DNA from: Tieghemiomyces parasiticus
Taxonomy: Eukaryota; Kickxellomycota; Dimargaritomycetes; Dimargaritales; Dimargaritaceae
Length of the DNA: 19,637 nucleotides
Assembly (NCBI GenBank): GCA_027575765.1
Contig: JANBPT010000899.1
Span: 1 to 19,637 of the forward strand
Reading direction: 5' to 3'
Position numbers and translations under genes: made by a program. Position 1 is the first letter of the stretch; every line of letters begins with the position of its first letter. The notes below the pieces were generated by a model that ran no database searches, had not been told where the DNA came from, and saw only the letters and a program-made list of their open reading frames with translations. Below, in pieces: positions 6,454-16,189 of the stretch.

Positions 6454-9033
6454 ATGCCGCTCCTCGCCCGTACTGCTGGGGACCTGGGCGTCGGTGACAT
6501 CCATCGCTACGTTCTCCGAGTGGACTTCCGAGGCACCAGTGTCGAGCACCTACCCCTCACGGTTCTGATTCGTAACTCCAGCCCAATCTTCAAGAACCTC
6601 GCTGCGGCCCGGGGTCCGTTCGCCATTTCGGCCACCGTCGAAAAACGACCGCCAATGTCGTTTGCGACTCCGCGGTCAGCGTCACCCTGCGTCGAACTCG
6701 AATCCTCGCCGGGTCTCGAGCCCGTCCCTCCGACGGTGGGCTCCGCTACGGACTACGATACGTCCCCTGCTACTAGACCAGTCGCCCATACCTGCCTGTT
6801 CCTCATTTGCGGCCAGGGTTGGCCAACTAGGTTTCACCTGGACGCCAGTAGAGGCGAGGCCGAGTCGGTTGTGGATATTGAGGTGGTGAGTGAGGTGAAC
6901 CACGGGGAGGCCCGGGTTCAGTACGAGATCCTGGTGCTGGCCGGTAAGGCGACACTATTCCGCCCTAATCCGGTGCCGCTACCAGAGACCAGCGAACCGC
7001 CGCCGACGACGGCGTGGAACTCCACGCAGCGCCGGGCCACAGCCTTACACCGGCGACAGTCCGTGTCTGACCCACTCCTGCCGGACACTGTGCATTATCT
7101 AGCCAACAGCCTTCATGTTGCGGGTCTACCAGATCCCACTCTACCCGATGGTCGGCGTAGGCGGTGTAGTCTCCCGGGAACCCATCTCGCATCGCCGCGC
7201 TTAGCTGACGATTCCTATCTGTCGAAAACTGACTCTGCCCACCTCAGTACTGCCACTGTTGACCACCACCAAGTAACTGCGGAGCTTGCCCTGGCCCAAA
7301 CCACGGCAGACATCTTTGACGACCAATCGTGGGCCGTCTACCCTTCGCCCTGGGTTGATTCCGCACCTCAACATCTCGTCGTTCTGTCTCACGGGTTAAT
7401 GGGGTCGCGGCTTGACGAGTTGTGCCTGCGCGAGCGCCTTCTTCGCCACAGCCGTGAAAGACAGTCTGGCTACCGAGTACGCGTTCTGTCGCCGGCCTGT
7501 AACCATGGCCTCACCGCGGACGGGGTCGTCGTGAATGGCCAACGAGTCGCCCAGGCCATACTGTCTGCCGTGCAGTGGGAGGCGCACCGGGATGATTACA
7601 TACAACTCGCTAGTCGAGGTCAAAAGCTGGATGCGGATCCGTCAGCGTCGGCTGCTGCTGATAATCCACTCGGCCACCGCATCTCTTTGATTGGTCATTC
7701 GCTAGGCGGCCTCATCAACTACAACTGCCTTGAACACCTCGATCGCCTGACGGACGGCCACTTCTTTAAGGTCTTTGTGCCGTATAATTTTATCACCTTG
7801 GCCACGCCCTATGTAGGGATCACCGAGAATCTGGCCATCGTGGGCCGTGCCTGTCAGTGGGGAATCATGGGTCAGACCGGTAAGGACCTGGCCTACCTGG
7901 GCCAATCGGATCCCTTGGCACTCCTGAGTGTTGCTCAGCGGATCAGTACTGCCTTGGGCGAACCGGGCGCTGACACTTTGAACAGTAAGCTCGCCCCTGC
8001 CCCTGACTTGCCCCTCATCACCCCCGATGAGGAGCAGGTAAGGAGCCAGGGCACCACTTCAGCGGCTAAACCGGGACCCTGGTTCAAACTGCCCTGGGGA
8101 GCTGCGGCCTCTGATGGTGCCAAAGATGACGGACAAAGGGACCCGACGACTGTGAGCGACGATATCCTGTGGCGGATGGCGCAGCCTGATGGCCCCTGGC
8201 TGGTCCACCTTCGTCAATTCCAGCACCGTACGGCCTACGCTAACGTGGACAATGACGTCTCCGTGGGGTTCTATACGGCCAGTCTAGTCTTCTCCGATTT
8301 CGACCGCGCAGCATTCCTGCGCCGTTCGGGCCTGTCGCTAGTCAGCAAGGTCCAGCAGAATTCCCGACTTCTATGGGACCGATCAGTGACCCACGACCAA
8401 AGTTTATTGCGATACGATCAGCCCACTGGGACTAGGTCTGAACACAGAGTAGCTGGGTTATCTGAAGACTCTTGTGGATACCCTCTGCTCACTACGGAGG
8501 AGGGGGGAGCCAAAGCAGACACTGTTCCACAACCGACGCTGGCTAAGCAAACTTCCACTCACGATTGTACACTGGCCGACGCACCCACCACCTCCGTGTT
8601 CCAAGCCGGTTTCCACTCTCTACGCAAAATGATGGGACCCTGGACTGCGGGGCCCTCTGAACAATCATCGGCTTCGGCCGATCCCAATCATGCCTGCGAG
8701 AGCACCTTCGTCGCAGCGACCGCAGCCAGCACCCCCGCTCATCACACCGAACTCAATGGCAGCCACCGCCACCCCATCGTCCACGACGAAATAGTGACAC
8801 CGGATGCCATGCGTGAGCGGTTCGGATCCCACCTCGACCAGTTCCACGCCTTGGCCCCGCCGGCCTGGATCCCCGACGTGGCCCTCGCCTATCACGGTCC
8901 CGGTCTGACCTGGCGTAAGGTACATACCCACTTTACCCATGACGCCCATAATCAGATCATCGCTCGCCGTCGGTTTTACCAGGTTTCAGGCCAGCCCGTT
9001 ATGGACCACCTCCTAAGCCACCATCCTTTTTGA
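6454..9033 (+). CDS. Rog1-type DUF676 serine esterase/lipase (859 aa from the chosen start)
   Basis: This is a probable lipid esterase of the fungal Rog1/DUF676 family, whose members act as monoacylglycerol lipases or on membrane and droplet lipids. The N-terminus (LGVGDIHRYVL, then a GPF segment) matches the family's N-terminal beta-domain. The alpha/beta-hydrolase part shows the oxyanion-loop HG (H313, in SHGLMGS) and the nucleophile elbow GHSLGG with Ser416. NFITLATPYVG is a hallmark of the family. It is followed by a TGKDL segment, YANVDND (Asp601, a candidate acid residue) and C-terminal DAHN with His832, the likely catalytic base. A long low-complexity region (about 650-790) separates the last two. 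I chose the ATG at 6454 (G at -3) because the frame upstream of it contains an AATAAA and a poly-Phe run. An in-frame ATG at 6106 would give 975 aa. The family call is secure; the substrate and exact start are not. Confidence 0.88.
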   Translation: MPLLARTAGDLGVGDIHRYVLRVDFRGTSVEHLPLTVLIRNSSPIFKNLAAARGPFAISATVEKRPPMSFATPRSASPCVELESSPGLEPVPPTVGSATDYDTSPATRPVAHTCLFLICGQGWPTRFHLDASRGEAESVVDIEVVSEVNHGEARVQYEILVLAGKATLFRPNPVPLPETSEPPPTTAWNSTQRRATALHRRQSVSDPLLPDTVHYLANSLHVAGLPDPTLPDGRRRRCSLPGTHLASPRLADDSYLSKTDSAHLSTATVDHHQVTAELALAQTTADIFDDQSWAVYPSPWVDSAPQHLVVLSHGLMGSRLDELCLRERLLRHSRERQSGYRVRVLSPACNHGLTADGVVVNGQRVAQAILSAVQWEAHRDDYIQLASRGQKLDADPSASAAADNPLGHRISLIGHSLGGLINYNCLEHLDRLTDGHFFKVFVPYNFITLATPYVGITENLAIVGRACQWGIMGQTGKDLAYLGQSDPLALLSVAQRISTALGEPGADTLNSKLAPAPDLPLITPDEEQVRSQGTTSAAKPGPWFKLPWGAAASDGAKDDGQRDPTTVSDDILWRMAQPDGPWLVHLRQFQHRTAYANVDNDVSVGFYTASLVFSDFDRAAFLRRSGLSLVSKVQQNSRLLWDRSVTHDQSLLRYDQPTGTRSEHRVAGLSEDSCGYPLLTTEEGGAKADTVPQPTLAKQTSTHDCTLADAPTTSVFQAGFHSLRKMMGPWTAGPSEQSSASADPNHACESTFVAATAASTPAHHTELNGSHRHPIVHDEIVTPDAMRERFGSHLDQFHALAPPAWIPDVALAYHGPGLTWRKVHTHFTHDAHNQIIARRRFYQVSGQPVMDHLLSHHPF

Positions 9034-9139
9034 GTGGGCCATGGGCTGATCGTTCATAGACGGAGATCACTGTGTATGAGTCCAGAAACAGACCATAGGG
9101 ATACTAGGGAAGGGAACCTATCGTGCTATGCGTGATTTG

Positions 9140-9145
9140 AATAAA
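9140..9145 (+). terminator. Polyadenylation signal AATAAA, lipase gene
   Basis: AATAAA lies 107 nt past the lipase stop in a T/A-rich context, a typical fungal 3' UTR length. Confidence 0.6.
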
Positions 9146-9202
9146 ATATACCTTTGTACACTATTAATCAAGATGGCCTCAAATTAAACCACCATGTTAA
9201 GG

Positions 9203-9208
9203 TTTATT
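9203..9208 (-). terminator. Polyadenylation signal AATAAA, nucleotidase gene (minus strand)
   Basis: TTTATT on the + strand reads AATAAA on the minus strand, 191 nt past the nucleotidase stop. It lies only about 60 nt from the lipase signal. Because cleavage normally occurs past each signal, the two mRNAs probably have facing or overlapping 3' ends. Confidence 0.5.
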
Positions 9209-9399
9209 CAGAAATGATTAATTTAAATTTCAGGTTTTGCAAAATAAAATAAAATAATGTCAGTTGAAGTATGTAGACAACCCGCATCCCGTTCCAAAGG
9301 TCGCCTAGGAAGCCAAGGAAAATCTAAAAAAAAAATAAACAAAGGAAAAACGTCAGGAGTATGAAAACATGGCAGCAAAGACAATAAAAATTAGGTGGC

Positions 9400-11415
9400 T
9401 TAAACCTCCACGGGGGTCATACGGCCATCAATCACCGGATGGACCTGGCCATGAACCCGCAGATAATGTGCGAGGATAGTGACGATATCGTTGACCCGGG
9501 TGTAGTCCTTAATGGGCGGTCGGATGATATGATCGTTACCGTCAGCCAGATATTTGAGCGTCAAGACGTTATACACCGCGTTGTCGTCCATGACCTCCCA
9601 TCCGGGGAACGGGGTGTTATCTCCGCCATCCACATCCTCGTCTTCCTCCTCGTCGTCTGTATCGTGACCACCCTCCCTTCCGTGCTTCTGCTGGCGCGGT
9701 TCCCCAGGCATCTTCTTTTTGGGCACGTACAGCTCGTGGACCGTCTTTGCTACGGGGTTATATAGCATCTTCACCCCACTGAACTGGACAAAGCACGTGA
9801 CTCGGACCTGGTCAACCGGACTGACTTCCTGGACGGACCCGATGATACTGTTACGGATATGACGGCCCGTCATTTTGGCCATGACAATCTCGTCACGGAA
9901 GGAGAAGAGGCCTACGATATGGTCGAGACGGATGGGACCCGCCGGGAGACCCGACCGCATGCCGTCGCTATTGATGAGGACAATGTCCGCCTTGGGCCAG
10001 GCAGCGGTATCCGTGGCAGCAACGGATAATGCGTTGTCGTCGTCCAGGGAGGTCGGCCGTGCCGTACCTGTAAACTCCGAAATCTTGGCACTGATCTCGG
10101 TGGATAGCAGCGACGGTGCGGTTGGATCGTAGTCCCCGAGGGCATCGGTAACCAAATTAGCCAGCAAACACTCACCGACCTTGCAGGGTGGGTGGGGCAT
10201 GTCGACTGCGCTGTGTCCCATAATCTGGTCGCTCAGTTTCTGAACTGGCTGGTACATCGCTTCGACGAGGTCACGGACCTCAGGATCTTCGGGAACGTCG
10301 GGTCCCATGTGAACGGGGCGGCCACTCAACCAAGTGATACGACCCTCAGCGTTTAGTGACACGTCTAAGTACCCGACGTATTCGCCGAACTTTTTGGCTT
10401 GGACAATGTACACTGGTCGGCCTACGCGGTTATATACGGTGACCGGGTAGGGCCCCTTGGTCTCTGGGTGATCTGGGTCGTCCGATAGGTAGGTATGACT
10501 GTGGCCACCAAAGATGAGGTCCAAGCCTTCGGTTTCCCGGCCGACCTGCTTATCGGTCCTAATCCCGCTATGACTCAACCCCACGATGGTCTGGTAACCT
10601 TCTTTGCGTAGCCGGTGGATCTCATCCTGTACGGGCTTAACCGGGTCTAAAAACTTAACCTGGCCGGTGCCCGTGGAGATGAACGGAGTGGTGATCGTGG
10701 TGAATGCCACAAGTGCGATTCCGTACTCGGGGAACTTGATGCTGGGTTTCACGTACTGGGCTAGGCTAGGCTCCTCGGTCAGATCAACGTTAGTACAGAC
10801 GACGGGGAAATCGAGTAGAGCATAAAACCGAACCAGGTGCGCGACGCCCTTGTCAAACTCATGGTTGCCGATGGTCATAGCGTTGTACCGCATGTAGTTC
10901 ATAAGGAGCGCCGTATCGTTACCCCAGTAGTAGTTGAAGAGCGGGTGGCCCTCGAATACGTCTCCGCCGTCGAGCCGGAGAACGTTCTGGACACCACGTT
11001 CGAGCGCACGAAATGTGGTGGCCCGCCGGGCCGCCCCGGCTACACACAGGCCTTGGTTGACGTCTTCGGGGGTACAGTCGGTATAGACGTGGTTGAAGGG
11101 CATCTCGTGGGCATGCAAGTCGTTGGTGAATATCAAGCGGATCTCACGGCTGATGTCCTGGGCGGTACCATACGCCAAACCGTGGGTGGTGTGGAACGGC
11201 ACCGCAGCATCGGCCTGCGTCAGAGCGGCTGAATGGTCGAAATGGTAGCTAAGCTGGTGGGTCGGGGCGGATCCAGCATGAAACGGGGATGGTGGGTACA
11301 CGGCCGTGACGGCTTCGGTCACCACGGACGTGGCACCGGCGCCATACCAGGAAAGCGACAGACTGGATAACAGGTAAGGGATGATAGCGACCATTATGAA
11401 GCCAGTGAGAAACAT
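9400..11415 (-). CDS. Secreted 5'-nucleotidase / UshA-CD73 family metallophosphoesterase (671 aa)
   Basis: This protein is predicted to hydrolyse extracellular nucleoside phosphates with two metal ions. The N-terminus is a signal peptide (hydrophobic from residues 2 to 24). Metallophosphatase motifs run in order: TNDLHAHE (D99, H101), LDGGDVFEG (D152), IGNHEFD (N184, H185), GLSHSGIR (H282) and FGGHSHTY (H305, H307). The C-terminal nucleotide-binding domain follows: ECLLANLVTDA, INSDGMRSG (N482, R487), FSFRDEIV (F506) and YLADGNDHI (622-630). Odd points: the second base-stacking Phe of CD73/UshA appears as Ile630, and a charged insert rich in Lys then Asp/Glu occupies about 566-600. There is no C-terminal hydrophobic tail, so a GPI anchor is unlikely. 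M1 has weak start context (C at -3) while M8 (ATG at 11394) has A at -3 and G at +4; both leave a signal peptide. The family is secure; substrate range is open. Confidence 0.93.
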   Translation of the reverse strand: MFLTGFIMVAIIPYLLSSLSLSWYGAGATSVVTEAVTAVYPPSPFHAGSAPTHQLSYHFDHSAALTQADAAVPFHTTHGLAYGTAQDISREIRLIFTNDLHAHEMPFNHVYTDCTPEDVNQGLCVAGAARRATTFRALERGVQNVLRLDGGDVFEGHPLFNYYWGNDTALLMNYMRYNAMTIGNHEFDKGVAHLVRFYALLDFPVVCTNVDLTEEPSLAQYVKPSIKFPEYGIALVAFTTITTPFISTGTGQVKFLDPVKPVQDEIHRLRKEGYQTIVGLSHSGIRTDKQVGRETEGLDLIFGGHSHTYLSDDPDHPETKGPYPVTVYNRVGRPVYIVQAKKFGEYVGYLDVSLNAEGRITWLSGRPVHMGPDVPEDPEVRDLVEAMYQPVQKLSDQIMGHSAVDMPHPPCKVGECLLANLVTDALGDYDPTAPSLLSTEISAKISEFTGTARPTSLDDDNALSVAATDTAAWPKADIVLINSDGMRSGLPAGPIRLDHIVGLFSFRDEIVMAKMTGRHIRNSIIGSVQEVSPVDQVRVTCFVQFSGVKMLYNPVAKTVHELYVPKKKMPGEPRQQKHGREGGHDTDDEEEDEDVDGGDNTPFPGWEVMDDNAVYNVLTLKYLADGNDHIIRPPIKDYTRVNDIVTILAHYLRVHGQVHPVIDGRMTPVEV

Positions 11416-11430
11416 AGGACAGCGGTATAC

Positions 11431-11444
11431 ATATATATATATAA
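11431..11444 (-). promoter_or_regulatory. (AT)n TATA-like tract just upstream of the nucleotidase
   Basis: An (AT)5-6 run ending in ATAAA lies 16-29 nt upstream of the nucleotidase ATG; on the minus strand it begins TTTATATAT. It is TATA-like but unusually close to the start codon, so it is either a microsatellite in the leader or the core promoter of a very short-leader mRNA. Confidence 0.3.
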
Positions 11445-12077
11445 AGGAAGAATGCAGCGCAGAGCTCTCAGTAAGCGCGAGGATTGAGATCCGTGGCGTG
11501 GGTAGGAGATGGCAATGATTTTTTTTCTAAACCGTAGGGTGCTGGAATATCAATTCAGGGACCTGTCGTATCGTCCAGGCAAGGGGGGAATAAAGTGCTT
11601 AACAAACGCTATAAAATAAACAACCGACAGTAGTGCGGAGATGAAGTGCAGGGCAACGTGCGTATGGGGTGGGAGAGGACAGTCAGGTCAACCGGCGTAG
11701 TGGGAGATGCCAGGGAGAAACGAGGATGCAGAGAAGGGCAGATGAAGTGCGCTAAAATATAAGGTGGATGGTGCACGGACAGCAAGGAAGCGACGCAGAG
11801 TGGGAAACGGGAGGTCAGCCGGCGTCGGACAAGCCAGACGGAGGGAAGGGGGGTTGAGATATCAAGGATGGAAGACCCACAAGAGCAGAGGATGGGCAGC
11901 AGTGACGGTACCGTAATGATACCGGTGGCACGACGACACGAGAAGCTCAAACGGAAAATATAACTAAAAGCTCAGGAAACGACCAAAAAATGTGTATGGT
12001 CTAGGTAGACTTAACGGCTACAAGGGAGGGGAAGGCTACCAGATGGCCTCCGTTTTAATTTCACCCGATCGGTCCTC

Positions 12078-12083
12078 TTTATA
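12078..12083 (-). promoter_or_regulatory. Candidate distal TATA box for the nucleotidase
   Basis: On the minus strand this reads TATAAA inside CATATAAAG, a good TATA consensus, about 660 nt upstream of the ATG. If used, it would place most of the pyrimidine-rich (minus-sense) stretch in a long 5' UTR. There is no independent support. Confidence 0.25.
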
Positions 12084-15000
12084 TGGCAGTCGACTGGGAC
12101 GAGACCAAGTGCTGAATTAGCAGGCAACGGGTGGCGGAAGCCTGCGGTTGGGGGAGGTAAGAACGAGGGAGGAGGTGGGGTCGTGAAGCGACAGGTGTGG
12201 ATAGCCAGGCCGAAAGCCTCACACGTTGTCCACTCCGCCAGTTCCGGCGCTAACCTTGCGACGACACTGGGAGCGAGCAACGGGACTCCCCCCAAAAAAA
12301 TTGAGTTGCGACAAGGTCGGCGGGTATGGCGTGTAAAGGGGAGCGAGAGCGGTGAGGTGGCGGCAACGAGGATAAAACGAGTGTAGGGAAGAGAGAGGTG
12401 GGAGGCGGCGCTAACATGGTACGGTGGAGCGGGGGGGTGCATGGATGTGTGGGGTAGGACGACGGGATCACAACCGTTGTACTTGGATCCTATCCCTACC
12501 CCATCCCTCCCTTCTAACCCTGCCTGGAACGGAGTAGGGATACGGTTGATTGAGGGTAAAAGGGTGAGGGGCAGCTGAGACAGGAAAGATAAGGGGCGTA
12601 CGGCCAGCCCACTGCCTAGTGATGTCCATTGGACGATAGGTCCTGGCCGTAGGTTCACCTGTACGACACAACGAGTACACTGACGGCCCCGACGGCCGCA
12701 AATCGATCGACCTATAAGGCATGGTATCCATGACGGACGGAGAGACTAGAGCTGAAACGAGAGGTGTGGACGAGGTGCAGGTTCAGCCAAGGCGAGATGA
12801 TGAAGCGATAATGCTTGACGGTCGCCGAATCATATGAAAATCAGGAAGACGAGGTAAGTAGGTTGGCTAGACGAGGCTGTGTAGGTAGTACAAAGGAGGA
12901 ACCAGGCGGAGAAGGAAACAAAACATCAGCTTTGATAGAGCGTCTCCAAGATCGCACTCCTGGTTATGAAAGATGGGATTGGTTGGGATGGGTTTGAGGA
13001 TGGTTACCCAATTCAGCCGCTTTTCCTCGCTTCCCCATAACTTAGGAGGGTCTGGGGTGTTGGATTAACCCGTTGTCGACGACACGGACCGATGCTCACC
13101 TCGTTGCCTGCAGCGTTATTTCTACGGAAGGACCGGGAAGTTGCTAGCCAGTCAGGATTTTGACGGGCGAAGCCTGAAATGAGACATTAGGCTGGTGTGG
13201 ACCGGTCGTACAGGCTGCGTTGTTGTTGGGGGTGGAGGATGCTGACTCTCAAGGCATTTCGACACAGAACGACGTCTCGTGCTGGCCGCCAGAACCTACA
13301 CCTTATCGTAGTGACATTACAGCGTGACTTGACCTCTTCAGATGACTGGATTGGCTATGCTGAAGCATCAGCCACCCCATTCATTACATTGTTATCCTCT
13401 CTATTTATATGGATGCTATTAGGGTTGAATCCATATGTGCCTACCATACCAATCATCACAGGACGGTTTGACAGGTACCTCGACTATGTGACTGTTGTGA
13501 ATTGAATATAGATCTTGAGAGCAAGGTATGGCGACACCGGGCATTACAGCAAAAAAACAGACCCGGGTCTTGTGAATATAACCATTTCTAGGACGCTAGT
13601 TTGTCGTAACCCGGCTCCAACGAACTCGAAACCGCTTGCTTTCTTACTCCTCGGAAAACCTTTCCCGTGACGTAATCTGGAGGATCAAGGGACGAACGGG
13701 ACATGGTCCATCTTGGTAAGTAACTTCCAGCCCCAGTTACTACACCTCTGTGTCGCGCCAACCAAATCCCGGTGTCTCCACTATTTACCTGACCCCCCTT
13801 CTATTGTCACTATGGGTAATATAGGTCACCGTCTCCAAAGCTGGTATCGTTATCATTATGGCTCTCTGGTAGAGGGGGGCACTGAAGCTTGATAAGCCCG
13901 ACTGCCGTCTGGTGATTGTAATTTGGAATTGTAGTGACTGAAAGTGTCCAGAGTTACATATTTTTAATCAGAAAGCGGGCATTTAGCCTTCACATACTTT
14001 ATCGCCACGCTTGGGCGGGCGAGTCCATGAGCCTACCTCTAAGCGGCTACTACCTTACCTTGATCGCGTGGGTGCTTATACGCCACTTAGAAACTCAATT
14101 GAATAGATTAACGCTTCCACCTACCCCCCAACTTGACACACTGCTGTTTGTAGTGGTCTTCTCTGACCCCCCTTACCCCCTACTAGCGTCATGCAGGGTT
14201 TAATAATACACGTCAACTATGCAGCAATGACTGCCACTCCGTTAGGTTCGCCTTTCTCCTGCATAGTATCTTCCTCTGGCCCGGAAACCTGTTGGGCTAG
14301 AAGCTGCCTGCTACCCACATGGCACCGCATTGTAGAGCAGATCAAGTAGGCATATTGACTTCATCAGTCGATACCCATCCACAGTACGGCTGTCGGATAA
14401 CGAGGGGTGATTGGAGTGGGGTGAGGGGTAGACAACGGACAACCTTACACCCCGCCTCCGTCAGCACCCCATCTATTTTACCATGTGGGACCTGCGGGTG
14501 AAACCCACACCGCTGTGGATAACACCTCCTGACCGCTCTGTGTGATGAGACACGGAAGTAAGGAAGGGGGTATTGTGCTGAGAAAACATGTAGCCCAAGT
14601 GGCATTTAACGAGGTTCGGGATTGTACCCTTTTGGACGGCTATCGGGAATCCGTTCTACCCAGCCTCGCTTACTGACCAACCGTGGTGGGGGCTTAGTCT
14701 GCTGGCAACACAATGACCAGTATATGAAATATGAGAGAGCACGAAAGGAGTTAAGTGCGTGCGGTCCGTGTTTTATTTTTGACTTACAAGCCACTGACAG
14801 ATGCAGCCCTCGTGTTATTTTTAATCAATCTGTGGTTTTAGGGAGACAACATCGTAGCCAGTCGGTCGGTGCTCACTTGTGCTTGAAGACCCTGACACAA
14901 TTGAGACTCCTCGTTTTATTAGCCCCCCTCGTCACGGGCGTATATCCATGCTCGGATCAGGAAGCTAGTCGGCCCAACTATTTTCGATATCCAAACGCTT

Positions 15001-15373
15001 CAATTCATGCAAGCGGAAAGGCCTGGCCTATAACCCCCCCTGGGACTTGATGTATTGATCATCTAAACCATGTGTCGACCCCCAGGCAGTCAGACATGTA
15101 GCTAACGGGGAATATTCGACTTGCATAACTCCCCCCTCCTACCCACCCAAAGGAACCGACCGCTACTGTTATTGAAATCGTGTCTACCCATTTCCCTCCT
15201 GTTTTCTTTGACCTCCCCTTGTACACACAGTATGGTGATTTACATGGCCAGCTCCCCAAGGAGCGCGTCACCAGCACTGTCAACGGCCAATTTCTGCGGG
15301 AGAGAAGCGGTGTCAAAATGGTGGGCAATCCTGGAGTAGTACGGTAAGGAGTGAATACGCGGTGGCGGTACGC

Positions 15374-15383
15374 GGGGGGGGGG
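15374..15383 (+). repeat. G10 homopolymer
   Basis: A run of ten G residues flanked by GGTGGCGG and TGGCGAC lies in noncoding DNA. It is a slippage-prone site and a possible assembly weak point. Confidence 0.8.
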
Positions 15384-15852
15384 TGGCGACAGTTTCGTTA
15401 GGAGACTATCCATAGTCGGTAGCAAGGAGAGAGAGTGACGCCCAGAGGTGGCAAGACTTACGGAGTTGAATTCGGACGGGATGGACGTCGCGGGGTTACG
15501 GAAAATGAAAAACAATACAAGTACAGCGTGGGATCCGACCTATTGCGGTGGGGAGAGACAACGGCTATAGCTAAGTCGCCCCAAAAGCGGATTGCACCGT
15601 CGGCCACTTGTCCCATTGATAAACGACATCCTATGCCAATGGCAGTGTCGACCTGTGATTTCGATGCGCCGGTTATATGGCGCTGACTGGCTGCAGTACC
15701 TTGTGAGCCCTGCTACTGGTCACTGGCTCATGAGGACGATGCACAACCAGGCGGAAGGATGAGCCCGGCCCCCGCTAGAGAACCCGTAGCTTGCAGTGGC
15801 TTGGGTATCATGATATCAGTAGACTTTCTCGCAGGCATGAGCGGCCCGCAGT

Positions 15853-15870
15853 GGGAGGGAGGGAGGGGGG
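15853..15870 (+). repeat. G-quadruplex motif
   Basis: GGGAGGGAGGGAGGGGGG meets the four-G-tract rule with single-base loops, the class expected to fold most stably. A second G block (GGG-A-G10) follows at 15922-15935. Both lie on the + strand in the spacer about 1.8 kb upstream of the J-domain gene. Folding is inferred from the motif only. Confidence 0.75.
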
Positions 15871-15921
15871 AATCCGCGCCGCTCAACCCACCGCTCCCTA
15901 CGAGCCACCGGCCGTGCGAAT

Positions 15922-15935
15922 GGGAGGGGGGGGGG
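15922..15935 (+). repeat. Second G-tract (GGGA plus G10)
   Basis: Three G, one A and ten G lie 52 nt after the quadruplex motif. The flanks of both blocks are similar (TGGGAGGG at the start, GGGGAATC or GGGGATC at the end), suggesting a small duplication. Confidence 0.6.
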
Positions 15936-16189
15936 ATCGGCCCGGGCTCGTGTAGGCTCATGTCTCTCCCTGATGCCCTAGGTGCTTCGTACCCTTCTCC
16001 CTCCTTTAGCCATCCACCCCTGAATGACCCTGGGGCCTGGGGCTTGGCCCACAACGAGCACACTTCACTCACCCCTCTTCCGTCAATATCGATTTACACC
16101 TGCAGTGCTGGACAAGGTACCAAGGGCCATCCGGCAAAAACGAACATGACGATGACGGTTATGGAAAACCCCGTAGATATTTAACTACA

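Larger units (their letters stand above)
9034..9399. other. Convergent intergenic region (two 3' UTRs)
   Basis: The stop codons of the lipase (+) and nucleotidase (-) are 366 nt apart, and the sequence between is AT-rich. It holds a polyadenylation signal for each gene and A-rich runs (AAAATAAAATAAAATAATG near 9241, and an A9 run near 9327). No other gene is seen. Confidence 0.7.

Noticed and set aside
12011..12658. 215-codon minus-strand open frame
   Set aside because: It begins at GTG, not ATG, is dominated by Pro/Ser/Leu as expected from a CT-rich strand, and shows no motif. It is better explained as part of the nucleotidase leader or promoter.
12851..12858. GTAAGTAG, a strong donor-like sequence on the plus strand
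   Set aside because: The frames entering it are closed by stops just upstream and no coding sequence surrounds it, so there is no gene to splice.
13415..13435. GGTTGAATCC, resembling a tRNA B box
   Set aside because: It lacks one invariant base of GGTTCGANTCC, has no A box at the right distance and no cloverleaf can be drawn around it.
15759..16184. 141-codon plus-strand open frame with ATG
   Set aside because: Its codons run through two G-tract blocks and it has no domain, no signal peptide and no coding-like composition. A chance frame in GC-rich noncoding DNA is likelier.
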